Shown here: one piece after another, positions 25,525-34,709 of the stretch
How the letters are laid out: each line of letters opens with the position of its first letter
Position numbering within the stretch: the first letter of the stretch is position 1
DNA from: Oscillospiraceae bacterium
GTDB taxonomy: Bacteria > Bacillota > Clostridia > Oscillospirales > Oscillospiraceae
Assembly: GCA_021768185.1 (NCBI GenBank)
Contig: JAETNP010000016.1
Span: forward strand, 1-46,343
DNA: 46,343 bases
Direction of reading: 5' to 3'
Program-made: the position numbers and the translations under genes
Notes under the pieces: model-generated
Told to the model about the DNA's origin: nothing
The model's database searches: none
What the model saw: the letters and a program-made list of their open reading frames with translations, nothing else

Positions 25525-25562
25525 CGCCGCCCCGCCGCTCCAAATGAGCGGACAGGGCGGCG
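25525..25562. other. Intercistronic hairpin between mop-like and FAD/FeS genes
   Basis: CGCCGCCC (25525-25532) pairs with GGGCGGCG (25555-25562) and an inner CGCTC/GAGCG stem closes a 5-base loop. On the plus strand it is followed by GCTTTTTTC. For the minus-strand operon it lies between a stop and the next start, so it may weaken expression of the FAD/FeS gene or stabilise mRNA. Confidence 0.5.
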
Positions 25563-25622
25563 CTTTTTTCGGCCGCACGTCCCCCCAAAGGCGAGAGACA
25601 TATGCCGCTCGTGCCTAAAAAA

Positions 25623-28580
25623 TCACAGCTCTACGATGCCTTTGGCCTCGCCGTCCGCTTTCTTCTCCTCCTGCGCGGGCTTGGCGGGCTCCGCCGCCGT
25701 CATGGAGGCAATCAGCCGCGCCACCCAGTCAGACGGAACAGGCGTATCCATCAGCTCTTCCAGCTCGTCATAGAAGTCGGAGCCCAGGAAGTAAGGGGCG
25801 GGGGGCTCGACAGTCTCGCCGCGCTCTACTTGGTCCAAAGCGGCCTTGACCATCTCCGGACGGGCGGGGATACTGTACACCCGTGCGCCGGTGGCATCGT
25901 GGATGCCGTTGAGGAAGGCGTTGTGCTCCCCGGAGAAGAAACACTCGGACAGGCCGTTGGACCCAAAGGGACCCGCCGGACAGGGGTCGTCCTCGATCCA
26001 GACCACCTCCATATGGTCCGGGACCTCCTCAATGGAGGGCAGGCCCGCGCCAATAATGTTGCCGTGGCGCTTCACATCGTCATAGTCCTCGGTGAGCGCA
26101 TAGCCGATATTCTGGGCGTAGCCGCCATAGACCTGGCCCTCCGCCGAGAGGCGGTTGGCGATCTTGCCGCAGTTGGCCCAGGTCTTGATGCTCAGGACCT
26201 TCGTCCTGCCTGTGGCGGTCTCCACGCCCACCTCCGCTACACAGAAACCGATCATCGGCTTCGGCTGCCAGCCGCCCAGGCCCGTGCTGTAGTCAATCTT
26301 TACGTAATCCTGGGGCGTGATGGTGAAGTGTCCAAGGAAGGAGGTCTTTAACCCCTCCGCTTTCAGCTCCTCATAGGTGCGGTATGTGCCGTCCGGCTTC
26401 CGCAGTTCCTCCAGCATCAGCTTGGCGGCCTCGCGGATGGCGCCGCCGTTCATGAAGTGGGACCGGCTGCCGGCGGAAATGCCGCTGTTGGGACAGTCCT
26501 GGGAGTCGTTGATGTCCAGGACGATGTCCTCCGGATTCACGCCCATGGGCTTGAGGGCCTCCAGGGCGCTGGAGAGGCTTCCGATGTCTCCTCCCTGCCC
26601 CATCTCGTGGTAGGTGTTGTAGACGTAGATCTTGTTATCCTCTTTGATCTCCAGCCGGGCCTCGGCCTTGTCCTTGTTGCTGCCCAGGGGAATGAAGAAC
26701 ATGGGGGCGATGCCTACGCCGCGCTTGAACGCCGGGGTGGTCTCCCTGGCGGCGCGCTCTTTGCACTCATGGTAATATGGGCGGGCCATATCCATGATCC
26801 GCTGGTACTGCGTGCAGTCGAAGGTCTCATTGCAGACGGAGACGTCGCCTTCCTTCAGGATGTTCTGATACCGGAACTCGAAGGGGTCCATCCCGATCTG
26901 CTCCGCCATCATGTCCATCAGGCCCTCCATGGCGGTGCTCACCTGAGGAATGCCGTATCCGCGCCAGGCGGTGGTGTGGTTATGGTTGGTCGTCACCATG
27001 CGCACCACGCCCCGCACATTGGGAATCCGATAGGGCACGCCGAAATGCATGTACTTGGTCATGATGGAGTCCGCACCCTCTACATAGGCGCCGTGGTCCA
27101 CCGCCAGGTCGTACTCCAGAGCCGTCAGCTTGCCCTCCTCATCGCAGCCCAGGCGGCAGTTCGTGTACATGGAGGACCGCTTTCCGGCGTAATGCTGATG
27201 CTCCTCCCAGCTCATGACCAGAGAGACGGGCCGGCCGGTGATTACGCAGGCCGCTCCGGCCAGCGCGAAGGAGGCCGGATCAATGGACCAGCCGAAGCTG
27301 GCGCCCACGGCGCCGTGCTGCATGACCCGCAGGTCCTTCTCCGCCACGCCGATGCCCTTCCCGATGGTCATCAGGTTGGGATATACCGCCTGTGTCTTGC
27401 ACTCGATGGTCAGCTTGTTCTCCTCGTCCCGGTAAGCGATAACAATATCTCCCTCCATGCTCAGATGGGGCTGACGGGAGGTCTTGAACCGTCCGGACAC
27501 CGCATGGGCAGAGGCTTCGATGACCTCGGCGGCGTCCTCGCCCATGGCGGTATGCTGGGTAATGAACATATTGGGATACCCGGGGTGGATCTCCACCGCG
27601 CCGGGGGCCACCGCCTCCAGGGGATTCATGTACTCGGGAAGCTGCTCATAGTCCATCCTGACCTTCTTGGCCGCCGCGCGGGCGTGTTCCACACTGTCCG
27701 CCGCGACCAGGCCGATGACATCGCCCCAGCGGAGGATCTTCTTCTCGCTCAGGACCGGGCGGGTGGGGGCGGTGATCTTGGAACGGGGATGGGCTACGTA
27801 CTGGTTGATCAGGTTGTTGCCGCCTGCGGCATAGATGTCCTTGGCGGTGATGACTTTCACTACGCCGGGCATCTTTTCCGCCTCGGACGTGTCGATGCTC
27901 AGGATGTTGGCGTGGTGGGTCACCCGCGGCTGCACCAGCGCCACATGCAGCAGGTCGGAGGGCAGCTTCAGGCTCATGTCCTCCCCATAGTCCAGGGTGC
28001 CGGTCACCTTGCCCAATGCGCTGGGCCGGGGCAGAGTGGAGCCATAGTACTCACCCTTGCAGTCCTCGTTATGGAAGGTAATGTCCTCCATGGCAGCTTC
28101 GCCCCGCATAACCTTTGCCGCAGCCATCACCGCATCCACGATCTGCTTATAGCCGGTACAGCGGCAGTAGTTCCGGTTTTTCTTGAACCAGGCGCGGACC
28201 TCCTGACGGGTGGGGTCAGGGTTCTCCTGGAGTAGCTGATAGGCGGATACGATGAAGCCGGGCGTGCAGAAGCCGCACTGGATGCCGCCATAGTATATGA
28301 ACGCCTGCTGCAGCGGATGGAGGTGCATCGGCGTGCCCACGCCCTCCACAGTGACGATCCTGGAAAACTCCTTGACGGTCTTCATCTTCTTGGTGCAGCT
28401 GCGCACCACCTTCCCGTCCAGCAGGACGGAACACACGCCGCATACGCCGGTCCCGCACCCGATCTTTACGCCGGTGAGGCCGATTCTGCGCAGGACATCC
28501 GCCAGGGTGTCCTTTTCCAGATCAAATACGACCATCCGGTTGGCGCCGTTAATGTTCAGCCAAAGTTTTTTATAGGCCAT
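25623..28580 (-). CDS. Mop-type molybdenum hydroxylase (aldehyde oxidoreductase/xanthine dehydrogenase family)
   Basis: The 985-residue protein contains, in order, a plant-type 2Fe-2S domain (IGCGTGVCGVCSVLLDG), a second 2Fe-2S domain (QCGFCTPGF, then YCRCTGYKQIV) and the two molybdenum cofactor domains. The cofactor-binding loop is TAWRGYGIPQVSTAMEG and the active-site glutamate lies in GPFGSNGLSECF. It has no FAD domain, so it resembles Desulfovibrio Mop rather than xanthine dehydrogenase. It oxidises an aldehyde or hydroxylates a heterocycle with water. GGAGT precedes the start. Its partner is probably the FAD/FeS gene downstream. Confidence 0.88.
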   Translation of the reverse strand: MAYKKLWLNINGANRMVVFDLEKDTLADVLRRIGLTGVKIGCGTGVCGVCSVLLDGKVVRSCTKKMKTVKEFSRIVTVEGVGTPMHLHPLQQAFIYYGGIQCGFCTPGFIVSAYQLLQENPDPTRQEVRAWFKKNRNYCRCTGYKQIVDAVMAAAKVMRGEAAMEDITFHNEDCKGEYYGSTLPRPSALGKVTGTLDYGEDMSLKLPSDLLHVALVQPRVTHHANILSIDTSEAEKMPGVVKVITAKDIYAAGGNNLINQYVAHPRSKITAPTRPVLSEKKILRWGDVIGLVAADSVEHARAAAKKVRMDYEQLPEYMNPLEAVAPGAVEIHPGYPNMFITQHTAMGEDAAEVIEASAHAVSGRFKTSRQPHLSMEGDIVIAYRDEENKLTIECKTQAVYPNLMTIGKGIGVAEKDLRVMQHGAVGASFGWSIDPASFALAGAACVITGRPVSLVMSWEEHQHYAGKRSSMYTNCRLGCDEEGKLTALEYDLAVDHGAYVEGADSIMTKYMHFGVPYRIPNVRGVVRMVTTNHNHTTAWRGYGIPQVSTAMEGLMDMMAEQIGMDPFEFRYQNILKEGDVSVCNETFDCTQYQRIMDMARPYYHECKERAARETTPAFKRGVGIAPMFFIPLGSNKDKAEARLEIKEDNKIYVYNTYHEMGQGGDIGSLSSALEALKPMGVNPEDIVLDINDSQDCPNSGISAGSRSHFMNGGAIREAAKLMLEELRKPDGTYRTYEELKAEGLKTSFLGHFTITPQDYVKIDYSTGLGGWQPKPMIGFCVAEVGVETATGRTKVLSIKTWANCGKIANRLSAEGQVYGGYAQNIGYALTEDYDDVKRHGNIIGAGLPSIEEVPDHMEVVWIEDDPCPAGPFGSNGLSECFFSGEHNAFLNGIHDATGARVYSIPARPEMVKAALDQVERGETVEPPAPYFLGSDFYDELEELMDTPVPSDWVARLIASMTAAEPAKPAQEEKKADGEAKGIVEL

Positions 28581-28678
28581 CTCATGACTCCTTTTTCAGT
28601 TTTGTTGCAGAGCCTTTTTTATCTTCCTGCGCACATCTTGACAACGGGGTTCCATCTTGAACGCGCTTGAATACGGCT

Positions 28679-30067
28679 CTAAGCGGGAAACCCGCCATCC
28701 TTGAGGCGCTTTGTCCGCTGCTTGTATATCTGCTCCATGACTGCAGGGTCAACCTTATAGAACATCATGACCACAACGCTGACCAGGATAATCGCCGCGC
28801 TGCCATAAATCATCAGGTTGGATATTCCACTGGCAATCTCCGGCGTTACCGTGCCGCCGCTGGAGTAGCCCACCGCCACCAAGCCGAAGGAGGCGATAGC
28901 ACCCCCCAGGATCTGAGAACAGCGCAGCGCGGTCCCGCCCACCGAGGAGGTGAATGCACGGGCATGTACGCCCACCGTATACTCGTTGTAGTCCGCGATC
29001 TCCATCATGAACGCCGGGATGAACGCCCCCGAGAAAATCTCAAAGAAGGCCTTCACTGCCACCAGCGCCAGAAAGGCCGTGGGCATGTGGGCGGTGAACC
29101 GCATCAAAAGGATGCACCCGCAGGCCGCCAGGGACCCCACGATGAACATCAGCTTTTTTCCATAGACGTTCGCAAGCTTCCTCCCGAAGAAATGGCCGAT
29201 CAGTCCGGAAAAGGTGATGACAGACAGATAAACGGACATCAGCCCCGGGTCCTCCATCACATAGGTGAAATAGTACACCAGCAGCGTGGGCAGCACAGTG
29301 GAAGCCGCTTCCCGCAGGGTGACCACCAGGAAAAAGACGCACATAGGCCGCGAAAACACCTTTCCCATATCCCTGAGGCGGAAGGGCTCCGGGTTCGCCG
29401 TCCCGGTGCAGAGCGTTCCGTTGTCAAAGGGCTTGGTGATGCGGCTGACGATGAGCATACAGGCCACAATAATGCCGCCATAGACCAGCGCGGAAACCGT
29501 GTATCCCGTTTCCGGCCTGTCGAAGCCGTTGAGCAGGCGCACGCAGACAAAACTGAAGCACAGCCCGGCGATAGACCCCATCTGCGCGGAGGCGCTGTTG
29601 AGCACAATGGTATCCTGCGGATTCCGGCCCAGGGGCCCCAGCAGAGACCGGTAGGACACCCACATCAGGTTGTAACCCCAGTATGCCGCCAGGTACGCCG
29701 CCACGAAGATCACTGCTTTGGCTGCCACAGGTACGTCGAAGGCCGTATAGAACAGCACCGTACCCACCAGCAGGATCACGCTGCCGCTCACCATCCACGG
29801 GCGGAACTGGCCGCTTTTGCGTGGGTGGCGGTCAATGTAGAGCCCCGCACCGATCATTGTTGCCGCTTCCAGCCACTGTACGCCGCTGTAGAGCACCGCT
29901 GCCAGTTCCATGGGAAGCCGCAGAACATCGGTCAGAAAGACCATCAGATAGTAGGAAACAAAGAACAGGAAAAATGTAAAACCAAACTCTCCCAGCGCAT
30001 AACCATAGATAAAAGCCATGCTGTGCGTAGGCCTGTTGGCAGAACGCTTCCCTTCGATTGCCGACAC
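28679..30067 (-). CDS. GPH/MelB-like MFS transporter (second of two)
   Basis: This 462-residue protein has about 12 hydrophobic segments, beginning with AFIYGYALGEFGFTFFLFFVSYYLMVFLTD, typical of glycoside-pentoside-hexuronide (GPH) symporters such as MelB, with YIDRHPRKSGQFRPWMV after helix 2 as in that family. It is probably a cation symporter for a solute used by this operon. The GTG start at 30067 has GGGAGG very close, so an internal start is possible. A hairpin (30084-30121) lies upstream. Downstream is a 99-bp gap before the molybdenum enzyme gene. Confidence 0.82.
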   Translation of the reverse strand: MSAIEGKRSANRPTHSMAFIYGYALGEFGFTFFLFFVSYYLMVFLTDVLRLPMELAAVLYSGVQWLEAATMIGAGLYIDRHPRKSGQFRPWMVSGSVILLVGTVLFYTAFDVPVAAKAVIFVAAYLAAYWGYNLMWVSYRSLLGPLGRNPQDTIVLNSASAQMGSIAGLCFSFVCVRLLNGFDRPETGYTVSALVYGGIIVACMLIVSRITKPFDNGTLCTGTANPEPFRLRDMGKVFSRPMCVFFLVVTLREAASTVLPTLLVYYFTYVMEDPGLMSVYLSVITFSGLIGHFFGRKLANVYGKKLMFIVGSLAACGCILLMRFTAHMPTAFLALVAVKAFFEIFSGAFIPAFMMEIADYNEYTVGVHARAFTSSVGGTALRCSQILGGAIASFGLVAVGYSSGGTVTPEIASGISNLMIYGSAAIILVSVVVMMFYKVDPAVMEQIYKQRTKRLKDGGFPA

Positions 30068-30083
30068 CTCCTCCCTTCACAGC

Positions 30084-30121
30084 CTTTGTACGGCGCCGTC
30101 TTCTGGCGGCACCGTACAAAG
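30084..30121. other. 15-bp hairpin between the two transporter genes
   Basis: CTTTGTACGGCGCCG (30084-30098) pairs with CGGCACCGTACAAAG (30107-30121) with one mismatch and an 8-base loop. It lies in the leader of the second transporter gene. The outer ends contain TTGTAC/GTACAA, the same half-sites as the operator at 34536, but 25 bp apart. It may be a processing or attenuation structure. Confidence 0.55.
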
Positions 30122-30159
30122 AAATCATTCCCTTTCGCTGCTTGGACCGTTATGTTTGC

Positions 30160-31539
30160 TTATTGATGCTGCGCCGCCTCATGGATCTTCGCTGCCTTCG
30201 CGGCGCGGAAAGCATCCACTTCCTGCTCATCAATCTTATAGAAGATGAAGCAGACCGCAGAGAGGATGCAGACCGCGGCGGGCGCAAAGGCCATCAAATA
30301 GGTAATGCTGTTGATGACTGCAGGCGTCACCTCGGCAGTTGCGCTGAAGCCCACAGCCGCCAGGGAGAAGGAGGCGATGGTGGCGGACAGGGCGGAACCG
30401 AAGCGGATGGTGGTGCCGGCAATGGACTGGATCACCGCGCGGGCATCCGTCTCACCCTTCATCTCCTTGTAGTCCGCGATGTCGTTGGCGAACACGGGAA
30501 TCAGCATACCGCCAACCACGCTGAAGCAGCCGATGGCTACGCGGATGATGAGGAAGGGGATGGACGTCTTGCCGATAAAGGCAATCAGCATGTAGAGCAC
30601 GCCGGTCAGAATGGAGAAGTAGATAAACGCCTTCTTTTTGCCCATGTTGTTGCAGATGATCTTGCTCAGCCACGCGCCGATCAGGCCGGCTATGGAGCCC
30701 GCCGTCACGGAAATGCTCAGGATGACGGGGTCATTGAGTACGTATTGGGTGAAATAGGCCAGCAGGGTCATGAAGAAGCCCAGGTGGCAGTTGTTCAGGA
30801 TCATGGCAAAGAAGAAGGGAATGGTGGGGCCGGTCATGGCCTTGAGGAAGCCGCCCCTCGGCTTCTTGGGGGCATCGGCCGCCTTGGCTGCCGCCTCCTG
30901 GGGCAAATCGTACTTGCGCGTCAGGAAGAACATGCCGATGGTGCCGCCCAGGATAAACAGGCCGTACAGCAGGGCGGTCAGGGTGTAGCTGCCGCCCAGC
31001 ATATTCATGATGGGCGTGTTGACCACGCCGAAGATCAGGCCGCCCAGGGTGCTGCCCTGCTGGGCCATCATCGCCAGGGAGTTGGCATCCGCCGCATTGC
31101 CGCTGAGGGGGCCCACCAGAGACCGCTCGGCGACCCACAGGCAGTTATAGGAGATGGACTGCACCACAAACAGGATTACAAACAGCACGCCGGCTGCGCT
31201 CTGGCTGAGGCCCAGATTGCTGAACAGCAGGGGAAAGCTGATGGACATACCGATACCGCCGATGACGGCCCAGCCGCAGAACTTGCCGCACTTTTTGAAG
31301 TTGATGCGGTCCACAAGCCCGCCGGCCAGCATCATGGTCACCACATTGCCCCAGACGGACAGGGTGTTCACCAGCGCGGACACGCCGGTGCTCAGCTGGA
31401 GGACATTGGTCAGGTAGAACAGCCTGAAGTATGCCAGGAACATGAGATAGAAGGTATTCAGGAACATGCCGCAGAAGCCGTACAACAGCAGCTGGCTCTG
31501 CTTCAGGGTGGGTTTTTGCGCTTGAATCTTATTTTCCAT
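30160..31539 (-). CDS. GPH/MelB-like MFS transporter (first of two)
   Basis: The 459-residue protein has about 12 transmembrane segments and GPH family features such as LSVWGNVVTMMLAGGLVDRI early and AVGFSATAEVTPAV near the end. It resembles the other transporter in layout but not closely in sequence. The start at 31539 (MENKIQAQK) has GAGGAGGG 9 bp upstream. The duplicate may import a different form of the substrate, or one may export the demethylated product; this is inferred from position. Confidence 0.82.
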   Translation of the reverse strand: MENKIQAQKPTLKQSQLLLYGFCGMFLNTFYLMFLAYFRLFYLTNVLQLSTGVSALVNTLSVWGNVVTMMLAGGLVDRINFKKCGKFCGWAVIGGIGMSISFPLLFSNLGLSQSAAGVLFVILFVVQSISYNCLWVAERSLVGPLSGNAADANSLAMMAQQGSTLGGLIFGVVNTPIMNMLGGSYTLTALLYGLFILGGTIGMFFLTRKYDLPQEAAAKAADAPKKPRGGFLKAMTGPTIPFFFAMILNNCHLGFFMTLLAYFTQYVLNDPVILSISVTAGSIAGLIGAWLSKIICNNMGKKKAFIYFSILTGVLYMLIAFIGKTSIPFLIIRVAIGCFSVVGGMLIPVFANDIADYKEMKGETDARAVIQSIAGTTIRFGSALSATIASFSLAAVGFSATAEVTPAVINSITYLMAFAPAAVCILSAVCFIFYKIDEQEVDAFRAAKAAKIHEAAQHQ

Positions 31540-31609
31540 GCCGGGACCCTCCTCTTGATCCACACTTGTTTTTTTCTTTCTGCCGGAAACGGCGTCCGGC
31601 GCGCCTGCC

Positions 31610-31771
31610 TTACTGGCGAACCAGGGTGCCAATCAAATTAAAGATGAAATTTTTCCGCGCCTCCATATTGTCTGCCAGCGCCGGGGGAAGCGGCAGCCGC
31701 AGGTTCTCCGCCAGATACTCCAGCCCCTCGGGATAGGTCGGGATCACAGCATCCTTCCTGTTCTCTTCCAT
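31610..31771 (-). CDS. 53-residue protein of unknown function
   Basis: An ATG at 31771 with an AAGGAGG ribosome site 8 bp upstream opens a frame of 53 codons ending at TAA (31612-31610). The product starts MEENRKDAVIPTYPEGLEYL and ends FNLIGTLVRQ. It has no signal peptide, transmembrane segment or known motif. It begins 20 bp after the methyltransferase I gene and is followed by the transporter, so it is probably co-transcribed. Its strong ribosome site and operon position make it likely real. Confidence 0.65.
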   Translation of the reverse strand: MEENRKDAVIPTYPEGLEYLAENLRLPLPPALADNMEARKNFIFNLIGTLVRQ

Positions 31772-31791
31772 TACACTTTCCTCCTTCCCGT

Positions 31792-32967
31792 TCAGCCGTT
31801 ATACTCCCGCACGAAATTGCAGACCGCCTTCACATTCTCGGGGTTCGCGTCGTTGCGGAACGAGACCATCTTATCCTGGGTCAGCATGAAGCCGCCGTCC
31901 CTGCCCAGCTCCTCAAACAGCCGCCGGACCCGGTCCACGCACTGCTCCTTGGTGCCCGTGCCCAGCAGCGAAACCGGCATTCCTCCCAGGATCGCCACGT
32001 TGGGCAGCTCTTTGCGCAGCTCAAACACATCGTCCTGCTCCGGGTGCATCACGATCACGCCCTTGGGCACATCCTTGAAGTATTCCCAGAAGCGCTTGCT
32101 GCTGCCTTCCATAAACAGGCGGACGGTCATCTTCTTCTCAGCCAGCACATCCAGCGTCTCCTTCATGAAGGGCCACAGGTACTCGGCAAACTGCTTGTTG
32201 TTGAGGATGGTATGGCACAGCAGCGTCAGGTCGTAGTCGAAGGCCGCGTGCATAGCCGGCCCCTCCGGGGCCGCCCGCAGGGCGTCGATGCCCGGCTTGT
32301 AATAAATCTCGTTGAGCGCCGCACAGGCCTCCTGCAGCGCGCCCTTGTCCTTGCGCATATCAATGGAGAGGCCCCGGATGCCGCGCACCGTGTTGAACAT
32401 AAAGTCCAGGCCGATGTATCCGTAGCCCTTGGGCGCGGCATAGGGCGGCAGGGCGTACTCGTCCTGCATGATCTGGGTGATCCGCCCCATATACTGCATG
32501 AAAGCGGTCTGCTCGTCCACCACCCTCTGCATATCCTCCAGGGTCACGGTCCCGTCGGCCCACTTGTCATACTTGCGGGCCATACCCTTTTCCCAGAAGA
32601 ATTTCTTCACGTCGGCAGCCAGCTCCCGCAGCTCATCGTGCTCGCAGATGGCCTTGTCCACGTAGTTGACCGTGCCTGCCTCGTCATTGACGTAGTAGGA
32701 GCAGTTGCCCAGCGCCATGGGAATGCGGATAGCATTACGGGCGCCCATCTCCAGGATGCAGTCAAAGCCGTACTCCTCCTGGTGGCGGCGCACTACCTTC
32801 TCCATGATGTCGTAGTCGTTCATCGCCTCGCTGAGCTTGTACCCGGCATCCAGGATCTTCCAGGTGACGAAAAAGGACATGTGGGGAATTTTCTCCGGCT
32901 TCCTCTCCAGAGAGGAGGCGTCCCGGAACAGCTTTGCCCGGTACAAACGCAGTTCTTCATTGGTCAT
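31792..32967 (-). CDS. UroD-like methyltransferase I (substrate:corrinoid methyltransferase)
   Basis: The 391-residue protein belongs to the uroporphyrinogen decarboxylase-like methyltransferases (MtaA/MtbA/MtvB/OdmB relatives), with FMEGSSKRFWEYF and the following VIVMHPEQDDVFELRKEL, equivalent to the zinc-site region of these enzymes. Next to a corrinoid protein and a methyl-H4folate methyltransferase it should be methyltransferase I, which moves a methyl group from the substrate to cobalt. The substrate (for example a methoxy-aromatic or an N-methyl compound) cannot be read from the sequence. GAGG lies upstream of the start. Confidence 0.75.
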   Translation of the reverse strand: MTNEELRLYRAKLFRDASSLERKPEKIPHMSFFVTWKILDAGYKLSEAMNDYDIMEKVVRRHQEEYGFDCILEMGARNAIRIPMALGNCSYYVNDEAGTVNYVDKAICEHDELRELAADVKKFFWEKGMARKYDKWADGTVTLEDMQRVVDEQTAFMQYMGRITQIMQDEYALPPYAAPKGYGYIGLDFMFNTVRGIRGLSIDMRKDKGALQEACAALNEIYYKPGIDALRAAPEGPAMHAAFDYDLTLLCHTILNNKQFAEYLWPFMKETLDVLAEKKMTVRLFMEGSSKRFWEYFKDVPKGVIVMHPEQDDVFELRKELPNVAILGGMPVSLLGTGTKEQCVDRVRRLFEELGRDGGFMLTQDKMVSFRNDANPENVKAVCNFVREYNG

Positions 32968-33007
32968 CGTTTTTTCCTCCCTTCAAACTCTGCATTCTGC
33001 CGGCGCG

Positions 33008-33652
33008 TCACAGCTGTGCCGCCCAGTCGCTGCAGATACGGACCGTCTCCTGGGGATTGATGGCCCACGCATCCGCCCCCACATGGGCGCAGGCATCCGC
33101 ACTGACAGGCGCGCCGCCGATGATGATTTTTACATCATCCCGCATCCCGGCGGCCTTGAAGGCGTCCACAGTATTCTTCATGGAGTCGATTGCCAGCGTC
33201 AGCACGCCGGAGAGGCCCACAATCCGGATATTGTTCTCCCTGGCGGTCTCCACGATCTTCTCCGGGGGGACATCAATGCCCAGATCCGTCACCTCGAAGC
33301 CTCCCGCTTCCAGCATAGAGCGGACAATGTTCTTTCCAATGTCGTGCAGGTCGTCCTTCACCGTGCAGAGGATCATTTTCGCCTTCGTTCCGGAACCTCC
33401 ATCGCCGCTGACCAGGGCATCCTTCAAAATACCCACGGCGTCGGTCATCAGTTCGCCGGCAAAGATCAGGTCGCCCACAAAGTACTCCCCGCTCTCAAAC
33501 TGACTGCCCACGATGTCCATGCCTTTCTGGCAGGCCTCCATGGCCTTGGCGGCCTGGGAACCTCCGTCTGCCATCACCTCATTGAGCATCTCCTTGACGG
33601 CATCCTCGTCCAGTTCGCCCATGGCCTGGGCCAGTTCCTCAAAATCAATCAT
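33008..33652 (-). CDS. Corrinoid protein (MtaC/MtbC/OdmA-like)
   Basis: This 214-residue protein has a four-helix N-terminal domain and a B12-binding domain with the cobalt-binding DxHxxG motif in DLHDIGKNI, followed by GLSGVLTLAIDS and a GGAPV strand, as in MtaC and OdmA. It carries the methyl group on cobalt between methyltransferases I and II. The gene lies between them in the order MT II, corrinoid protein, MT I, with good ribosome sites and gaps of 24-40 bp. Confidence 0.9.
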   Translation of the reverse strand: MIDFEELAQAMGELDEDAVKEMLNEVMADGGSQAAKAMEACQKGMDIVGSQFESGEYFVGDLIFAGELMTDAVGILKDALVSGDGGSGTKAKMILCTVKDDLHDIGKNIVRSMLEAGGFEVTDLGIDVPPEKIVETARENNIRIVGLSGVLTLAIDSMKNTVDAFKAAGMRDDVKIIIGGAPVSADACAHVGADAWAINPQETVRICSDWAAQL

Positions 33653-33676
33653 CCGGGAATCCCTCCTTTACTTCTC

Positions 33677-34486
33677 TTATTTCTTCACGCCAATTTTGCC
33701 GGCGCGATAGGCCCGATTGTATTTTCTCCCGCCCTTATCTATCATACACAGCGCCTCGCAGGCATAGATCGTGCTCATCATATCCACATTGCAGGGGTCC
33801 ATGATGGCGGAATCCAGGCCTGCCTGGATGGCGTAGGCCATGCAGTTGGCGTTGACGTATTTGCGGGCGGGCATCTCAAAGCTGATGTTGGAGATCGCGC
33901 CGGTCACCTTCACGCCGGGGGCGTATTCATGGATGCCCCGAATGCACCGGATGAAGTCCTCCATGGCGGAGGGCATGGTGGCAAGCGCCATAACGCAGGG
34001 ATCGATGTGCAGGTTCTCCAGTTTCACGCCGTACCGGTCCGCCTTGTCGATGATGCGTTTGGCAATGTCGATCTTCTTCTCCGGGTCGGCCGGGATGCCG
34101 CCCTTATCGCAGGTCAGGCCTACCACGTTCCAGTCCGTACCGGCAATGATGGGGAAAATGGTCTCGCACTTGTCCCCCTCCTCGTTGACCGAGTTGACCA
34201 TGCCGGGCCTTGTGACATGCCCCTCCTCCAGAATGCGGGCCAGAAGCCTGGCGTTGGGGCTGTCGATGCAGATGGGCTTCTGGGTGGTCTCCTGGATCAG
34301 ACGGATCATCCAGACCATCGCGTCATATTCCAGTTCCGTGGCCGTACTGGGAGCGCAGTCCAGATAGTGGGCGCCAGCCTGATCCTGGGCGGCGGCCCGC
34401 TGCCGGATCAGGTCCTCGTCCCGGTCTGCAATAGCGGCCTTGATCAGCGGAATCGCACCGTTCAGCTTTTCACCAATAATAATCAC
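33677..34486 (-). CDS. Methyl-tetrahydrofolate:corrinoid methyltransferase II (MtrH/AcsE/OdmD-like)
   Basis: The 269-residue protein is a pterin-binding (DHPS-fold) enzyme. It starts MIIIGEKLNGAIP, with YLDCAPSTATELEYD, ICIDSPNARLL and an NISF motif (GAISNISFEMPARKYVN), all typical of methyl-H4folate methyltransferases. In this operon it should move the methyl group from the corrinoid protein to tetrahydrofolate, feeding the Wood-Ljungdahl methyl branch or one-carbon pool. It is the first gene of the catabolic operon, with GAAGGAGGGG upstream. Confidence 0.88.
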   Translation of the reverse strand: MIIIGEKLNGAIPLIKAAIADRDEDLIRQRAAAQDQAGAHYLDCAPSTATELEYDAMVWMIRLIQETTQKPICIDSPNARLLARILEEGHVTRPGMVNSVNEEGDKCETIFPIIAGTDWNVVGLTCDKGGIPADPEKKIDIAKRIIDKADRYGVKLENLHIDPCVMALATMPSAMEDFIRCIRGIHEYAPGVKVTGAISNISFEMPARKYVNANCMAYAIQAGLDSAIMDPCNVDMMSTIYACEALCMIDKGGRKYNRAYRAGKIGVKK

Positions 34487-34535
34487 TTGATGCCTTCCCC
34501 TCCTTCAAAATGCAGTCGAGATTTATATGCTCTTC

Positions 34536-34547
34536 TTGTACGTACAA
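34536..34547. promoter_or_regulatory. 12-bp palindromic operator TTGTACGTACAA
   Basis: A perfect 12-bp palindrome lies directly downstream of the -10 of the catabolic promoter, over its transcription start. GntR/HutC-type regulators with a UTRA domain bind palindromes of this kind, and such a regulator is encoded 0.85 kb away. A bound repressor would block transcription of the demethylase operon. Confidence 0.65.
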
Positions 34548-34576
34548 ATTATACGACTATTGCCGCAATCTGTCAA
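34548..34576 (-). promoter_or_regulatory. Perfect consensus promoter of the demethylase operon
   Basis: On the minus strand TTGACA (34576-34571) and TATAAT (34553-34548) are separated by 17 bp, a perfect sigma-A promoter about 60 bp upstream of the methyltransferase II start. With this strength, repression at the adjacent operator would be needed for control. Confidence 0.88.
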
Positions 34577-34680
34577 TTCCTTCGGTGCTGATTGTCGCAT
34601 TTCTACGATCCAGACAATTTTCTCTGCAAAGATTTAGGCAGTTCGCTTATATGCCCGACAGCCGGATAGGCGCGCGTACC

Positions 34681-34709
34681 TTGACTTTCGTGTGAATATC
34701 CACTATAAT
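34681..34709 (+). promoter_or_regulatory. Promoter of the corrinoid protein-GntR-DUF1638 operon
   Basis: TTGACT (34681-34686) and TATAAT (34704-34709) are 17 bp apart, about 50 bp upstream of the corrinoid protein start at 34757. It diverges from the demethylase promoter. Confidence 0.82.

Noticed and set aside
26457..28235. Long plus-strand frame opposite the Mop-type gene
   Set aside because: The minus-strand protein is certain from its FeS and cofactor motifs; the antisense frame has no features.
30058..31641. Plus-strand frame of 527 codons opposite the first transporter
   Set aside because: It is antisense to a clear membrane protein, is strongly His/Gln/Gly-rich and has no ribosome site.
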